Source: CAZSMK01 sp964608095
GTDB taxonomy: Bacteria > Sumerlaeota > Sumerlaeia > MWCT01 > JAGHBZ01
Direction: 5' to 3'
DNA length: 24,821 bases
Assembly: GCA_964608095.1 (NCBI GenBank)
Contig: CAZSMK010000141.1
Span: 1-24,821, forward strand
Shown: positions 16,443 through 24,529 of the stretch, one piece after another
Layout: every line of letters starts with the position of its first letter
Numbering within the stretch: position 1 is the first letter of the stretch
The notes under the pieces: model-generated
The model's input: the letters and a program-made list of their open reading frames with translations, nothing else
What the model was told of the DNA's origin: nothing
The model's database searches: none
Program-made: the position numbers and the translations under genes

Positions 16443-18143
16443 TCAGATAACATTTAGACGGTAGATATGTGTTTCATAGGGAAAGAATCTGTCCCTGAAT
16501 TGCCTTCCCACAATCGAGATGGTGCGGTTTTCGCTGAGCACCTGAATTTGTCCACCAGTGCTCATCGAAAGCCTGAAAGGCACTTCGACCGATTGGTCGG
16601 TCATGCTTACTGTAACGATATACATGCTCTTCCCGTCCAGAAATGCAGCGGTATCAAAATAGTTGGAATATTGCTCGAGGGAAACCGCGTTTTTAACCTT
16701 GCCGGCAAGAATCGCTGATGCCATCTCCCCTATTTCTTTTGCGGCTCGAAAGGCTGCGTTCTTATGTTGCTGCATCCGTGCGTGGCTCAACCCGAACGAA
16801 TTATCAATTTCTCCGCCATATCTGTAATAAATGATGCCGGTTGCTCCATGGTTGACAGCAAGAAAAGTCATCGAGCGAAGTTGCTCCGGGGTGGATTGAT
16901 GCCCATTCAATACAGACGCCTGAATCCAGATCCACACAGGCTTGTCGCCATAGACCGTCTGAACGCAGCGATCCGTTGCATACGCAACAATCCCGATACG
17001 ATCCGGATAACCGAGATTTTGTATCGCTTCCTTACTATACATTTCCCATGGTGAATAGACATAAGGGTCCGCGCCAAACACATCACAATGCGGGGCAAAC
17101 TTAAAACCTTCTTCCTTGGGCCAGATGTTGAGCCAGGCGGGATGCCCGCCTCCATTGAGATTTGCCTTTTGATATACCTCTTTAATTCTTTCCATCGAGG
17201 TATTATGTACGTTTGGTTCGTCAGGAAGGCGCCATGCCAAGAGGGCAGGGTGAGAGGCGAATCTTTCATACGAAACATTCGAGTCGTAATCCGGCGTAAG
17301 GATGACGCGAAGACCATGCTGTTGAGCGGCGTTTAAGAAAGTCGCCTCGTTGTTCGGCGTACAAATGATGACTGTATTGAATCCGTTTCGTCTCAACTCT
17401 GCATATTCCTCTATTGAAGCGTCAAGAGTTGCGATGACAAAGTAGCGCTTCCCGTTGGTAGTAATTGCCGCAGGTGGCGCCGCACGTTCTGGAAACCATG
17501 AACTCGAAAACGTCGTGGAATGAGCCTCCCCGGCAGGTGATTCAGGCTCTTGCCGGGAGCCCACTGCTCTGGCTTCTCCCGGTGAAGATTCAGCAGAAGT
17601 GAACGGTTGATCGCGTCCCGTCCATAATATACCTGCTATTACGACGAGTACCGCTATAATTGCAACCACGGCTATGGCTATCTTGGGGACATGCTTTCTT
17701 TTTCTCTTCATAGGTATAAAAGGGAACTTTTCCATTCTCCCTTTCCCCGTTAGGCTCTCAATTGCCTGTATCAATTGGTCGATTTTCTGTTCCAGGGGTG
17801 GACGAAACGCATCGATCCAATGTGCCGCGCCGATGAAAAGTTGTAACGGCCTTGAAGGTTCGACCTCTCGCACTCTTATAGGAAACACGATTTTGCTATT
17901 TGAATACGCGCGCTCGATCTCGCTTTTTACAAACCGCGATTTGTTCGCGTTCTCGGAAAGAATAAGCACTACCGCAAGACTTGTCTCGATTGCATTGACG
18001 ATCTCTTCGCCGTAGTCTTTACCCGGGGTAACGTCGCGTGGAGCAATCCAGCACGAAACACCGTGCTCTTCGAGTAATTCACATATCCTGCTGGCTATCT
18101 TGATATCTTCGGTCGCATAGCTGATAAAAATATGTTCTGGCAT
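16443..18143 (-). CDS. TIR-domain membrane protein with extracytoplasmic glycosidase-like barrel
   Basis: Residues 3-128 of this 566-aa protein form a TIR_2-type domain (HIFISYATEDIKIA, CWIAPRDVTPGKDYGEEI, VVLILSENANKSRFVKSE). S69-x-F-V-x-x-E75 matches the SxWCxxE block whose glutamate is catalytic in NAD-cleaving TIR proteins. Basic MKRKRK and one helix (154-174) follow, then a linker rich in S/P/E. This predicts TIR inside and the rest outside. Residues ~231-480 resemble a TIM barrel: YFVIATLDASIEEYAELRRN, LLAWRLPDEP with candidate acid E309, VFGADPYVYSPW, GATGIIYYRYG. A C-terminal beta domain follows. A second catalytic carboxylate is not evident, so it may bind a glycan without cutting it. 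AGAGG precedes the ATG. It stands alone, with no recognisable defence partner nearby. The role is unknown; envelope sensing by TIR is inference. Confidence 0.8.
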   Translation of the reverse strand: MPEHIFISYATEDIKIASRICELLEEHGVSCWIAPRDVTPGKDYGEEIVNAIETSLAVVLILSENANKSRFVKSEIERAYSNSKIVFPIRVREVEPSRPLQLFIGAAHWIDAFRPPLEQKIDQLIQAIESLTGKGRMEKFPFIPMKRKRKHVPKIAIAVVAIIAVLVVIAGILWTGRDQPFTSAESSPGEARAVGSRQEPESPAGEAHSTTFSSSWFPERAAPPAAITTNGKRYFVIATLDASIEEYAELRRNGFNTVIICTPNNEATFLNAAQQHGLRVILTPDYDSNVSYERFASHPALLAWRLPDEPNVHNTSMERIKEVYQKANLNGGGHPAWLNIWPKEEGFKFAPHCDVFGADPYVYSPWEMYSKEAIQNLGYPDRIGIVAYATDRCVQTVYGDKPVWIWIQASVLNGHQSTPEQLRSMTFLAVNHGATGIIYYRYGGEIDNSFGLSHARMQQHKNAAFRAAKEIGEMASAILAGKVKNAVSLEQYSNYFDTAAFLDGKSMYIVTVSMTDQSVEVPFRLSMSTGGQIQVLSENRTISIVGRQFRDRFFPYETHIYRLNVI

Positions 18144-18175
18144 AGGAATAACCTCTCAAGTAAACTCTTGTCCGA

Positions 18176-18204
18176 ATAATAGGAATGCCATTTTTTTTAA
18201 TCAA
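18176..18204 (-). promoter_or_regulatory. Sigma-70 promoter of the TIR gene
   Basis: On the minus strand TTGATT (18204-18199) and TATTAT (18181-18176) are separated by 17 bases. The transcript would start near 18170, giving a ~26-base leader that contains AGAGG, eight bases before the ATG at 18143. Confidence 0.6.
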
Positions 18205-18352
18205 GAAAAAATTGTGTTGATTAAGTAAAGATAAATAAAGCGATGAATATGGATCAAACTTTAGTTCGAGGAAAAAAGTAAACCAACATCATGAAAGGCG
18301 ATGTAAGAATAGAGAATTTTCGTTCCCTCAATAAACAAGATCGGTTTCGTTG

Positions 18353-18400
18353 TCTGACCCCCGTAGGTTATGATCCTCGCAGGTTCTGACCCCTCTACTG
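18353..18400. repeat. Three tandem 16-base degenerate units with TCTGACCCC core
   Basis: The units begin at 18353 (TCTGACCCCCGTAGGT), 18369 (TATGATCCTCGCAGGT) and 18385 (TCTGACCCCTCTACTG). Unit 2 matches unit 1 at 12 of 16 positions and unit 3 matches unit 1 at 11 of 16. Related single units appear at about 785-800 and 16360-16376. Confidence 0.5.
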
Positions 18401-18577
18401 CGATACAGCAAAAATCCACATTCGAGAGGGGATTTTACCACGCGAGGTAGATGTCTTTTCCCTTTCGCGAGTTTTGTGTAATTCGTAGTTAAATAAAAAG
18501 GGATTTTAGGTTTTAAAGAAATAAATGTGGATGAGTGAAAATCCGTGGCTCTAAGTGAAAATTTTTTAATATAGATT

Positions 18578-18685
18578 TCAACGCAGAATTCGCAGAGAGA
18601 ACCGCACGCAGAGTTCTCGTAAAAGACCACATGCAGAGATAAAAACCTCTGCATTCTTAGCATCCTCATGCGCTCTCTGCGTTAA
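18578..18685. repeat. CGCAGAG-type inverted intergenic repeat
   Basis: The left side has AACGCAGA, CGCAGAGAG and ACGCAGAG. The right side has CTCTGC and GCTCTCTGCGTTAA, which pair with the left. The whole can fold into a long imperfect hairpin. Repeats of this AACGCAGAG...CTCTGCGTT kind are common non-coding families in environmental bacterial genomes. Confidence 0.55.
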
Positions 18686-18771
18686 GATGATGTCTTTTCC
18701 CTAAGGGAAGATTCGTCGATAAAAGAAGGTATTGTTTTTAACCACATATCTCCACTGATCTCCACTTATTA

Positions 18772-18793
18772 TGGGTGTGATGTCTCACGCCCA
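18772..18793. repeat. Hairpin, 9-bp stem
   Basis: TGGGTGTGA (18772-18780) pairs with TCACGCCCA (18785-18793) with one G-T pair and a 4-base loop. It lies just beyond the 3' end of the beta-helix gene. No T-run follows. Confidence 0.4.
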
Positions 18794-18866
18794 TCTAAAG
18801 CCCAGACGCGTCGGTTCAGACCAAAACAAATTGTCGAACAGCCTCTCTGCTCTCCAAAAATTTTTT

Positions 18867-21296
18867 TCAAGGAGTCAGGGATATCTCTTCGACTTCAGCT
18901 GAATCAAGATAAACCCACGAGTTAAGTTCGTCCTGCCAGTCGAAACTCATAAGATCGAAAGAGAGAAATACAGGATCGATGGTTGTATCAGCCATAGATG
19001 GGTCGAATAAGACAGAATGTGACTTGAATTCATAAAACTTAGGCGCTTGATGATTACGACTGGTCACAATTCTCTCCCACCCCTGCCATGAATGCCGCTG
19101 GTTGACACGGAGCCTGAACTTCAATGTGTGATCAGGATTCATTGTGTTGGATGTAACCACAAAAATGCCCCGGTAAATCCCTTCGTTATCTATCGAGATA
19201 TCCGGACTGAACCAGTACGCAAAACAATTGGCGGAAATCCCCGGGTTCAATCCGAGTTTCCCGTTCTTTACAATTTGATTGCCCTCATCGAACGGAGGGA
19301 CTTCTCGGAGAAATTGCCATCCCTCCGCATCCTCATCAAATCCGTAGGATTCTATAAGGCGGCCAGATGTTACATTGACGACATCAACCTCCATCTCTTC
19401 GAGCCACAGCCATGAGTTGCTATCATCGAATTTCGAGAAACTCGTAATATCGAAGCAACCCACAACCCTGTCGTCGTTATTTGTGATAAGGGGGTCGAAA
19501 AAGAGGTCGTACGGTTTGACATTATCAACTGAAGGAGCACAGGATTTGAAGCTATTAATAGTCCGAATCCATGTCTGCCAGCTGTCTATCTGGGTAACGC
19601 GAAGCCTGAATTGTACCGCATCATCGGGATTAGAAACGCTGCTGCGGACATGCCACCTGGCACGAAAGATGTTTTTTCCAAAGATTTGTATCTCGGGACT
19701 TTCCCAGAATGAGAAACAATTGGTCGAGCCTGCCGCACTGATACCGATATGTCCCGGTGGGGATGTAAATTCAGCCTCATTATACGGATATATCCCCCCA
19801 CGTGCGAGCCATCCTTCATCGCCAAATTCAAAGGTATAGTGGGGAAGTACCGGAATGGGGACAATATCGCTCACTTCATCGGCGCCTATGTCAAAGCCTG
19901 AGCCATCGCCCCGTTCCTCCCAATCAACGGAGTCGAAAGGTCTGAATTCATCGTCAAAATCCTTGTTGACCAGTTCCGTGCTTCTACCGGCATCGATGCA
20001 GGGGGACAAAAGCGAGAGATGAAAATCATTATTTTCGGCATCCACAAACAGCGGATCCCTCGAAATGTTTCCTATCCCCCCGCCCGTCCAATCTTGTATG
20101 CAACAATACGAAGGCTCGGAACAATTACTGAGTTGCGAGCTTCCATCAGATGAATTGTTGAATATAATACAATTACGAATTGTCCCTTGACATCCATAAC
20201 ATGCGGTATCTAAATTGTTGCAAATAGTATTATTTTCGAGATAACCAGAAAGACTCATGAGTATCCCTCCGCTGGAAGAAGAGTTTCCGAAGATGAAATT
20301 ATTTTTTATAACGCCATTACACCAGTATACTCCACCAGCCCATCGAGCAGTATTGCTTTTGATTATGTTACTATGAATCAATCCATGAGATTTTGCGATG
20401 CCGCCGCCCCATCCCCAATACTCTTTCTCGCCAAACGATAAATTATGAGAAACGATATTTTTATAAATAATTCCCTGACATTGTGAAATACCACCACCAC
20501 TGTATATCGACGAGTTTGCAGTGATGGTATTGAATTGAATAATCCCGTTACACATTGCAATCCCTCCACCTTCCAAGGCAGCATGATTTGTGCGTAGTAC
20601 GTTATGCTCGATTCTTGCCAGAGTCCTATTGCCTTGAATCCCTCCACCATATTCAGCAACACCATTCTGGATTACAAATCCCGAAAGGACGCAATCAAAC
20701 GATTCGGCACCGGAAAAAGTGATTACAGAGCCGGTACTCTGTCCGTCAAGGACGGTGGACAGCACAACCGAAGGGTTAGTCGGTTCAGTCGAGCGCAGAA
20801 TGATATCTCTTCCTTTAAATTCAATGTTCCCGAAGTAGGTACCGGGTGCGACGATAATCTCACAACCATTTTCTGCTGCATCGATAGCTTGCTGAATAGA
20901 GTCGTAATCCTCTGGTACCAAAATAGTGCAGGGTTCGGGTGTAGGAAGAGGTGGGGGAACGGTACCGATGAACTCATCCGCCCCGATATCGTAATCGGAG
21001 CCGTCGCCGCGCGGTTCGGATGTGCCGTCAAAGCCGCGGATATCTCCTTCGAAGTCTTCGGTCAAGCGGTCAATAAACGCACCCGCATCGATACAGGGTG
21101 AATCCATCTGCAGATGAAATACACCCTCAGCTGTCTCGAGCACACGTGGGTTGCTCGATATATTGCCTGTTCCACCTCCTGTCCAATCCTGTATGCATGA
21201 AAAGTTCGAAAGTGGACACGAGAGTATGTTCGCACCATAATTATACGCGAGATTATCCCATATTATGGAATTTGTAATCGGGTGCATACAGTTCAC
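18867..21296 (-). CDS. Downstream open part of the split beta-helix gene
   Basis: This 809-codon open part follows the in-frame stop; the first in-frame start codon is a GTG at 21296 with no Shine-Dalgarno, so it is probably not an independent gene. It holds the end of module 1 (SCIQDWTGGGTGNISSNP, SPCIDAGAF, GSDYDIGADEF) and then all of module 2 (DYDSIQQAIDAAENG, ITFSGAESFDCVLSGFVI, repeated GGGI turns, CCIQDWTGGGIGNISRDP, GSGFDIGADEV). Two ~165-residue sandwich domains follow, sharing FxFWxSPEI/FAYWFSPDI, QFRLRV/KFRLRV and SWxxWxR motifs. Without a signal peptide it could not be exported if made alone. Confidence 0.5.
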   Translation of the reverse strand: MNCMHPITNSIIWDNLAYNYGANILSCPLSNFSCIQDWTGGGTGNISSNPRVLETAEGVFHLQMDSPCIDAGAFIDRLTEDFEGDIRGFDGTSEPRGDGSDYDIGADEFIGTVPPPLPTPEPCTILVPEDYDSIQQAIDAAENGCEIIVAPGTYFGNIEFKGRDIILRSTEPTNPSVVLSTVLDGQSTGSVITFSGAESFDCVLSGFVIQNGVAEYGGGIQGNRTLARIEHNVLRTNHAALEGGGIAMCNGIIQFNTITANSSIYSGGGISQCQGIIYKNIVSHNLSFGEKEYWGWGGGIAKSHGLIHSNIIKSNTARWAGGVYWCNGVIKNNFIFGNSSSSGGILMSLSGYLENNTICNNLDTACYGCQGTIRNCIIFNNSSDGSSQLSNCSEPSYCCIQDWTGGGIGNISRDPLFVDAENNDFHLSLLSPCIDAGRSTELVNKDFDDEFRPFDSVDWEERGDGSGFDIGADEVSDIVPIPVLPHYTFEFGDEGWLARGGIYPYNEAEFTSPPGHIGISAAGSTNCFSFWESPEIQIFGKNIFRARWHVRSSVSNPDDAVQFRLRVTQIDSWQTWIRTINSFKSCAPSVDNVKPYDLFFDPLITNNDDRVVGCFDITSFSKFDDSNSWLWLEEMEVDVVNVTSGRLIESYGFDEDAEGWQFLREVPPFDEGNQIVKNGKLGLNPGISANCFAYWFSPDISIDNEGIYRGIFVVTSNTMNPDHTLKFRLRVNQRHSWQGWERIVTSRNHQAPKFYEFKSHSVLFDPSMADTTIDPVFLSFDLMSFDWQDELNSWVYLDSAEVEEISLTP

Positions 21297-21380
21297 TATA
21301 CCGCCGCCTCTTACCCGTGCCTTATTTTTAATGATGGTGTTCTTAGAAATATAACCGACACCGTATGCTTCATTATGAGA

Positions 21381-21857
21381 TTAAGAATCCCATGCAACAT
21401 TCTCCTTTACAATATTATGCCGAATAGTGGCGAGACAACCGTTGCCGGATATACCGCCAACGTGAGGAGCGTCTCCGTGAGTAATAGTAAACCCGGCAAG
21501 TATACAATTCGGTCCTTCGTTACCGTTGAATGTAATGACAGAACCGGAACTCATGGCATCGATGACGGTCGAGTTGACTACCGTCGGACTTGTCGGGTTG
21601 ATAGACCTGAGGATAATGTTTTTGCCTTTGAAGTGCACGTTTTCAAAATAGGTACCGGGCGAGACCACGATCTCGTCGCCTTCGTTTGCAGAATCGACTG
21701 CTTCCTGGATAGTGTCAGAACTCCCCGGGACTGTAATTAGCTCACCGGTTACCACACATGGTAGAACCAGAATAAAGAGAAGGAACAGGGCGCCTCGATA
21801 GAAACGCCTGAAAAGACAGAAACCACAAGGCAGGTAAATCAAAAATATAGGCTTCAT
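21381..21857 (-). CDS. N-terminal fragment of the split beta-helix gene
   Basis: This 158-aa fragment is what would be made if the TAA is real. It has a long N-terminal region with a hydrophobic signal (GALFLLFILVLPCVVTGE), then ITVPGSSDTIQEAVDSANEG, GTYFENVHFKGKNIILRS and NCILAGFTITHGDAPHVGG. These are the opening coils of a right-handed beta helix. It is very close to the start of module 2 downstream (DYDSIQQAIDAAENG, GTYFGNIEFKGRDIILRS), showing an internal duplication. Such a short helix would be unlikely to fold stably. Confidence 0.5.
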   Translation of the reverse strand: MKPIFLIYLPCGFCLFRRFYRGALFLLFILVLPCVVTGELITVPGSSDTIQEAVDSANEGDEIVVSPGTYFENVHFKGKNIILRSINPTSPTVVNSTVIDAMSSGSVITFNGNEGPNCILAGFTITHGDAPHVGGISGNGCLATIRHNIVKENVAWDS

Positions 21858-21895
21858 AATAATGCCCCCCTTTTTTTATTAAAAGGATAACCTCA

Positions 21896-21924
21896 TTTAT
21901 CTAATTTCCCACCTCTATTGTCAA
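21896..21924 (-). promoter_or_regulatory. Sigma-70 promoter of the beta-helix gene
   Basis: On the minus strand TTGACA (21924-21919) and GATAAA (21901-21896) are separated by 17 bases. Transcription would begin near 21889, about 32 bases before the ATG at 21857. The signal looks intact even though the gene is interrupted. Confidence 0.55.
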
Positions 21925-22003
21925 CTAAAAAACAATCTTTTCATGAAGAGGAATCAAAAACGACAAAAGCTAAACCAGGCGGTGAAGAGAAAATAGTTGT
22001 GTT

Positions 22004-22032
22004 TTGAATTACGAACCTTTTTACACTATAAA
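22004..22032 (+). promoter_or_regulatory. Sigma-70 promoter of the secreted unknown gene
   Basis: TTGAAT (22004-22009) and TATAAA (22027-22032) are separated by 17 bases. The predicted start near 22039 leaves a ~49-base leader to the ATG at 22088. Confidence 0.55.
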
Positions 22033-22087
22033 CCTAACATCCGTTCAGGTACTATAGTCCTTATCTTTAGATAAAATGAAGGCAACG

Positions 22088-23248
22088 ATGAATATACACA
22101 AAGTGTTGATATCTTGTTTTGCACTTTCGCTCCTTTCCCTTTTTCTATCTGCAGATGAGGAAAGAATATCTTCACCCGATGCTGTTCTTTCTATGTTAGT
22201 CACGCCTCAGCAAGGCGAGAAATTTAAATTCGGAGAACTCACCGACGCTGAATTCACACTCAAGAATCTTTCAAAGACTGCGGTGCTGGTATCGGAAATT
22301 GTCCCGGTTACGAATAAAAGCGAAGAAGGCATAATCCTTTCAAGCCCGGTATATGGAAATGTGCAAAAAGTTGAGGGAGAGGATGCATTTCGCTACTTTC
22401 GCCTCTCACAACAAGAGACACGTGAACCTTTTCATGCGTGTATGATGCTCCCGGGAGAAGAAGTGGCTGTTGTTCATACCTATCGCCCGGTGGCGCGAGA
22501 AGAAAGTTTCGAGGTGAAGTACATCGCAGGAGTGGAAGAGGATGCAGAAACAACCCATCCGCTTGGCAAGTACCACATCTACATTCCGGATACAAGCCGG
22601 GACCCTTATATGGGCATTATAACCTACCGCCCGTATGACAGGGCGCGATGGAAATTCATAGCAGCAAGGGAAACCGTAGTACGACCGCCGGGCCCGGAAA
22701 ATCCACTGCGTGCCGTGCTCATACCGGACCTCCCGAGTATCCCTGATAAATCTTTTTCACTGCAGGTGGATTTCGCGTTAAAACGTAATGCATTTACGCT
22801 GGAGAGCGCCGCAGAAACCGCAGCAAAGGTTACGGGAAAAGAAGCCGGTTCTCTGGAGTTGATTTATTGCAACGCGCTGGAGGGATATATCGTTAATGAA
22901 GAAAATTATGCCTGGCTGCTCACGGATAGAAAGCAAACCTCGCGAGGAACGCTCCTCGCCCATGTTCCATCGGCGCTGTTAAAAGACCTGGATAAAGCGG
23001 GCGAGGTGAAGGTACGGGTCGGCGACAAGCAGGAAGGTTTCGGTCCCGAAAAAAGGCATGCCAATTGGCTGTTCTGGAACAAGTATCCTGTCTTCTACGG
23101 CGACGGAATGTATACTCATGGAGAATACATCAGTATAAAGGCAGAAGACTTGATAGGATATCTGAGCGCTATGAACGAAAAAGGGAAAGAACTTAAAGTT
23201 CACACGTATTATTTTCGATCAAGATATTATGTTATAGCAGATCGATAG
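22088..23248 (+). CDS. Secreted protein of unknown function
   Basis: I do not recognise this 386-aa protein. It starts MNIHKVLISCFALSLLSLFLSADEE, a clear signal peptide probably cut after LSA, so it is periplasmic or exported. The first ~110 mature residues alternate in a beta pattern with FTLKNLSKTAVLVSEI, like an immunoglobulin-type sandwich. The middle contains GKYHIYIPDTSRDPYMG and YRPYDRARWKF. The last third is mixed alpha/beta with RHANWLFWNKYPVFYGDG. I chose the ATG at 22088 because GAAGG lies five bases upstream; an in-frame ATG at 22076 has none. It is followed 44 bases later by another unknown gene on the same strand, possibly an operon. Confidence 0.7.
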   Translation: MNIHKVLISCFALSLLSLFLSADEERISSPDAVLSMLVTPQQGEKFKFGELTDAEFTLKNLSKTAVLVSEIVPVTNKSEEGIILSSPVYGNVQKVEGEDAFRYFRLSQQETREPFHACMMLPGEEVAVVHTYRPVAREESFEVKYIAGVEEDAETTHPLGKYHIYIPDTSRDPYMGIITYRPYDRARWKFIAARETVVRPPGPENPLRAVLIPDLPSIPDKSFSLQVDFALKRNAFTLESAAETAAKVTGKEAGSLELIYCNALEGYIVNEENYAWLLTDRKQTSRGTLLAHVPSALLKDLDKAGEVKVRVGDKQEGFGPEKRHANWLFWNKYPVFYGDGMYTHGEYISIKAEDLIGYLSAMNEKGKELKVHTYYFRSRYYVIADR

Positions 23249-23292
23249 CTCTTGCGTATTATACGCCTGGATGCTAAATAAAATATTGAAAA

Positions 23293-24432
23293 ATGTTGCA
23301 GAAACCAACGGAAGCGATGGTTTTTGTGGCACGAACTTATCCAGAGCTTTTTTACGGTGAAAACATGACCTTATGTTTTGATTCATTGAAGTTAACAGGA
23401 TCAAATGGAATAATAATCCACGAAGAATATTTCTACGGTGCCAGCCTTGCGCATAATCCGAAGTTTTTACAACTCTTCGATTGCAGTCATGATTCACTCG
23501 GCGTGCAGGAGGTTGAGATTTCAGGCATCCAAGGGAGAATTTATTATTTCATTTTCAAGAATAGAGTATCGGCAACTTCGGCTTCGATACACGCCTTGAG
23601 AGCAGCAGAGAACAATCCCTTACGGTGCTTTGGAGGATTGAATCATGTGACCATCTTCGAAGTGGCAAGCGACGAGGAAGACGAGTTGGAGCGGTTCTAC
23701 AAGGTTGCGATGCCGCCGTTACTATCTCAATACCTTTTGCATTTCGGCGATACAATACCGGACAGCCAGAGTGGTGAAGAAGCACTTCCTTCTGAACCCG
23801 ACGATAACGCGGATCGATCCTTTCTTCATTCTTTCCACGACCCGGTTGATATCGCCCACCCCCTTTTCACACATATATCCACCCATTTTGAGATCGAGAG
23901 TGATCTCACCAACACCAGCCCCGATAAGAGAGAACCTTCTTCCGCTCTCAGGGATTTCCATCCGGAACCTTTACGCCCCGAGACCCTGATAGGAAAAAAC
24001 GCCCTGACATGGTCAACACGCTGCGGTACTTATGGCATGGGAGGGCCGGGTTTTTTTGGCTTGAAACTCAAGGAGAAGTGGTTGATTATTGCGCTCTGGG
24101 GAGCGGAGGATTGGATAGAACTCGATGGACAGATACTCGCAGATTACTTTCCTGACCCCACGGATGCGCTCAGGGATGATGAGTATGAAACCATAAAGAT
24201 GCGCGGCAGGGATATTGTGACTTCAAAACTTGTCGGCAGTCCAATTGTTGAATGCGCTATCAATAAACATTCCCTCAAGATCAGGTTTGAAAATGGAAGT
24301 ATCCTCACTATCGAAGAATCCCTGGAAAGCAGAAAAGCATTCCCCGGAACAAACAAACCAAGAAAGCTCACATCGGCTGATGATCTCAGAAAAGGTGTCT
24401 TTCTCTCCCCTACCAATGTCCTCTGGGTATAA
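23293..24432 (+). CDS. Cytosolic protein of unknown function with GMGGPGFFGL motif
   Basis: I cannot name this 379-aa protein. No signal peptide or membrane helix is visible, unlike its upstream neighbour. Residues 1-155 form one domain (TGSNGIIIHEEYFYGASLAH, GRIYYFIFKNRV, LRCFGGLNHVTIFEVASDEE). Residues ~155-225 are an acidic, proline- and serine-rich linker. Residues 225-379 form a second, more conserved-looking domain with CGTYGMGGPGFFGLKL (244-259) and IIALWGAEDWIELDG (265-279). The glycine-rich block followed by a WGA strand is something I have the impression of seeing in other uncharacterised bacterial proteins, but no function is known to me. The start lacks a Shine-Dalgarno. The coding call rests on length, composition and position 44 bases after the previous gene. 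Confidence 0.65.
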   Translation: MLQKPTEAMVFVARTYPELFYGENMTLCFDSLKLTGSNGIIIHEEYFYGASLAHNPKFLQLFDCSHDSLGVQEVEISGIQGRIYYFIFKNRVSATSASIHALRAAENNPLRCFGGLNHVTIFEVASDEEDELERFYKVAMPPLLSQYLLHFGDTIPDSQSGEEALPSEPDDNADRSFLHSFHDPVDIAHPLFTHISTHFEIESDLTNTSPDKREPSSALRDFHPEPLRPETLIGKNALTWSTRCGTYGMGGPGFFGLKLKEKWLIIALWGAEDWIELDGQILADYFPDPTDALRDDEYETIKMRGRDIVTSKLVGSPIVECAINKHSLKIRFENGSILTIEESLESRKAFPGTNKPRKLTSADDLRKGVFLSPTNVLWV

Positions 24433-24529
24433 GAGTCGAATCTGTTCGCGAAATAATGCCGGTGAGTATTCGTGAAACAAATTTCAAGATCTAGCGGGTA
24501 TTGGGCGCAATCGCAGAGGCCTTTTGAAA

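Larger units (their letters stand above)
18144..18866. other. 720-base intergenic stretch, repeat-rich
   Basis: No supported gene. The 113-codon frame on the minus strand (18328-18669) crosses the repeats and is rejected. Contents: the promoter of the TIR gene, three tandem 16-base units (18353-18400), a CGCAGAG-type inverted repeat (18578-18685) and a 9-bp hairpin (18772-18793). Confidence 0.55.
18867..21857 (-). pseudogene. Secreted right-handed beta-helix protein gene split by one in-frame stop
   Basis: A single reading frame runs from ATG 21857 (AGGGGGG seven bases upstream, own promoter) to TGA at 18867, 997 codons including both stops. Only a TAA at 21383-21381 interrupts it. The codons on both sides continue the beta-helix pattern (NVAWDS, stop, SHNEAYGVGYISKNTIIKN), so there is no frameshift. 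Order: signal peptide; helix module 1; an SPCIDAG...DIGADE block; a PPPLPTPEP linker; helix module 2; a second SPCIDAG...DIGADE block; two related C-terminal sandwich domains. Pectate-lyase-fold proteins of this type are extracellular, often surface or polysaccharide-associated; no catalytic residues could be assigned. It is a recent nonsense mutation, an assembly error, or a readthrough gene. The first two are more likely. Confidence 0.75.

Noticed and set aside
18353..18400. CRISPR array
   Set aside because: The three units are contiguous 16-base degenerate copies without spacers; no cas gene is present in the window.
18328..18669. 113-codon minus-strand frame
   Set aside because: Made of intergenic repeat sequence (tandem 16-base units and CGCAGAG repeats); odd cysteine/serine-rich product with no start signal.
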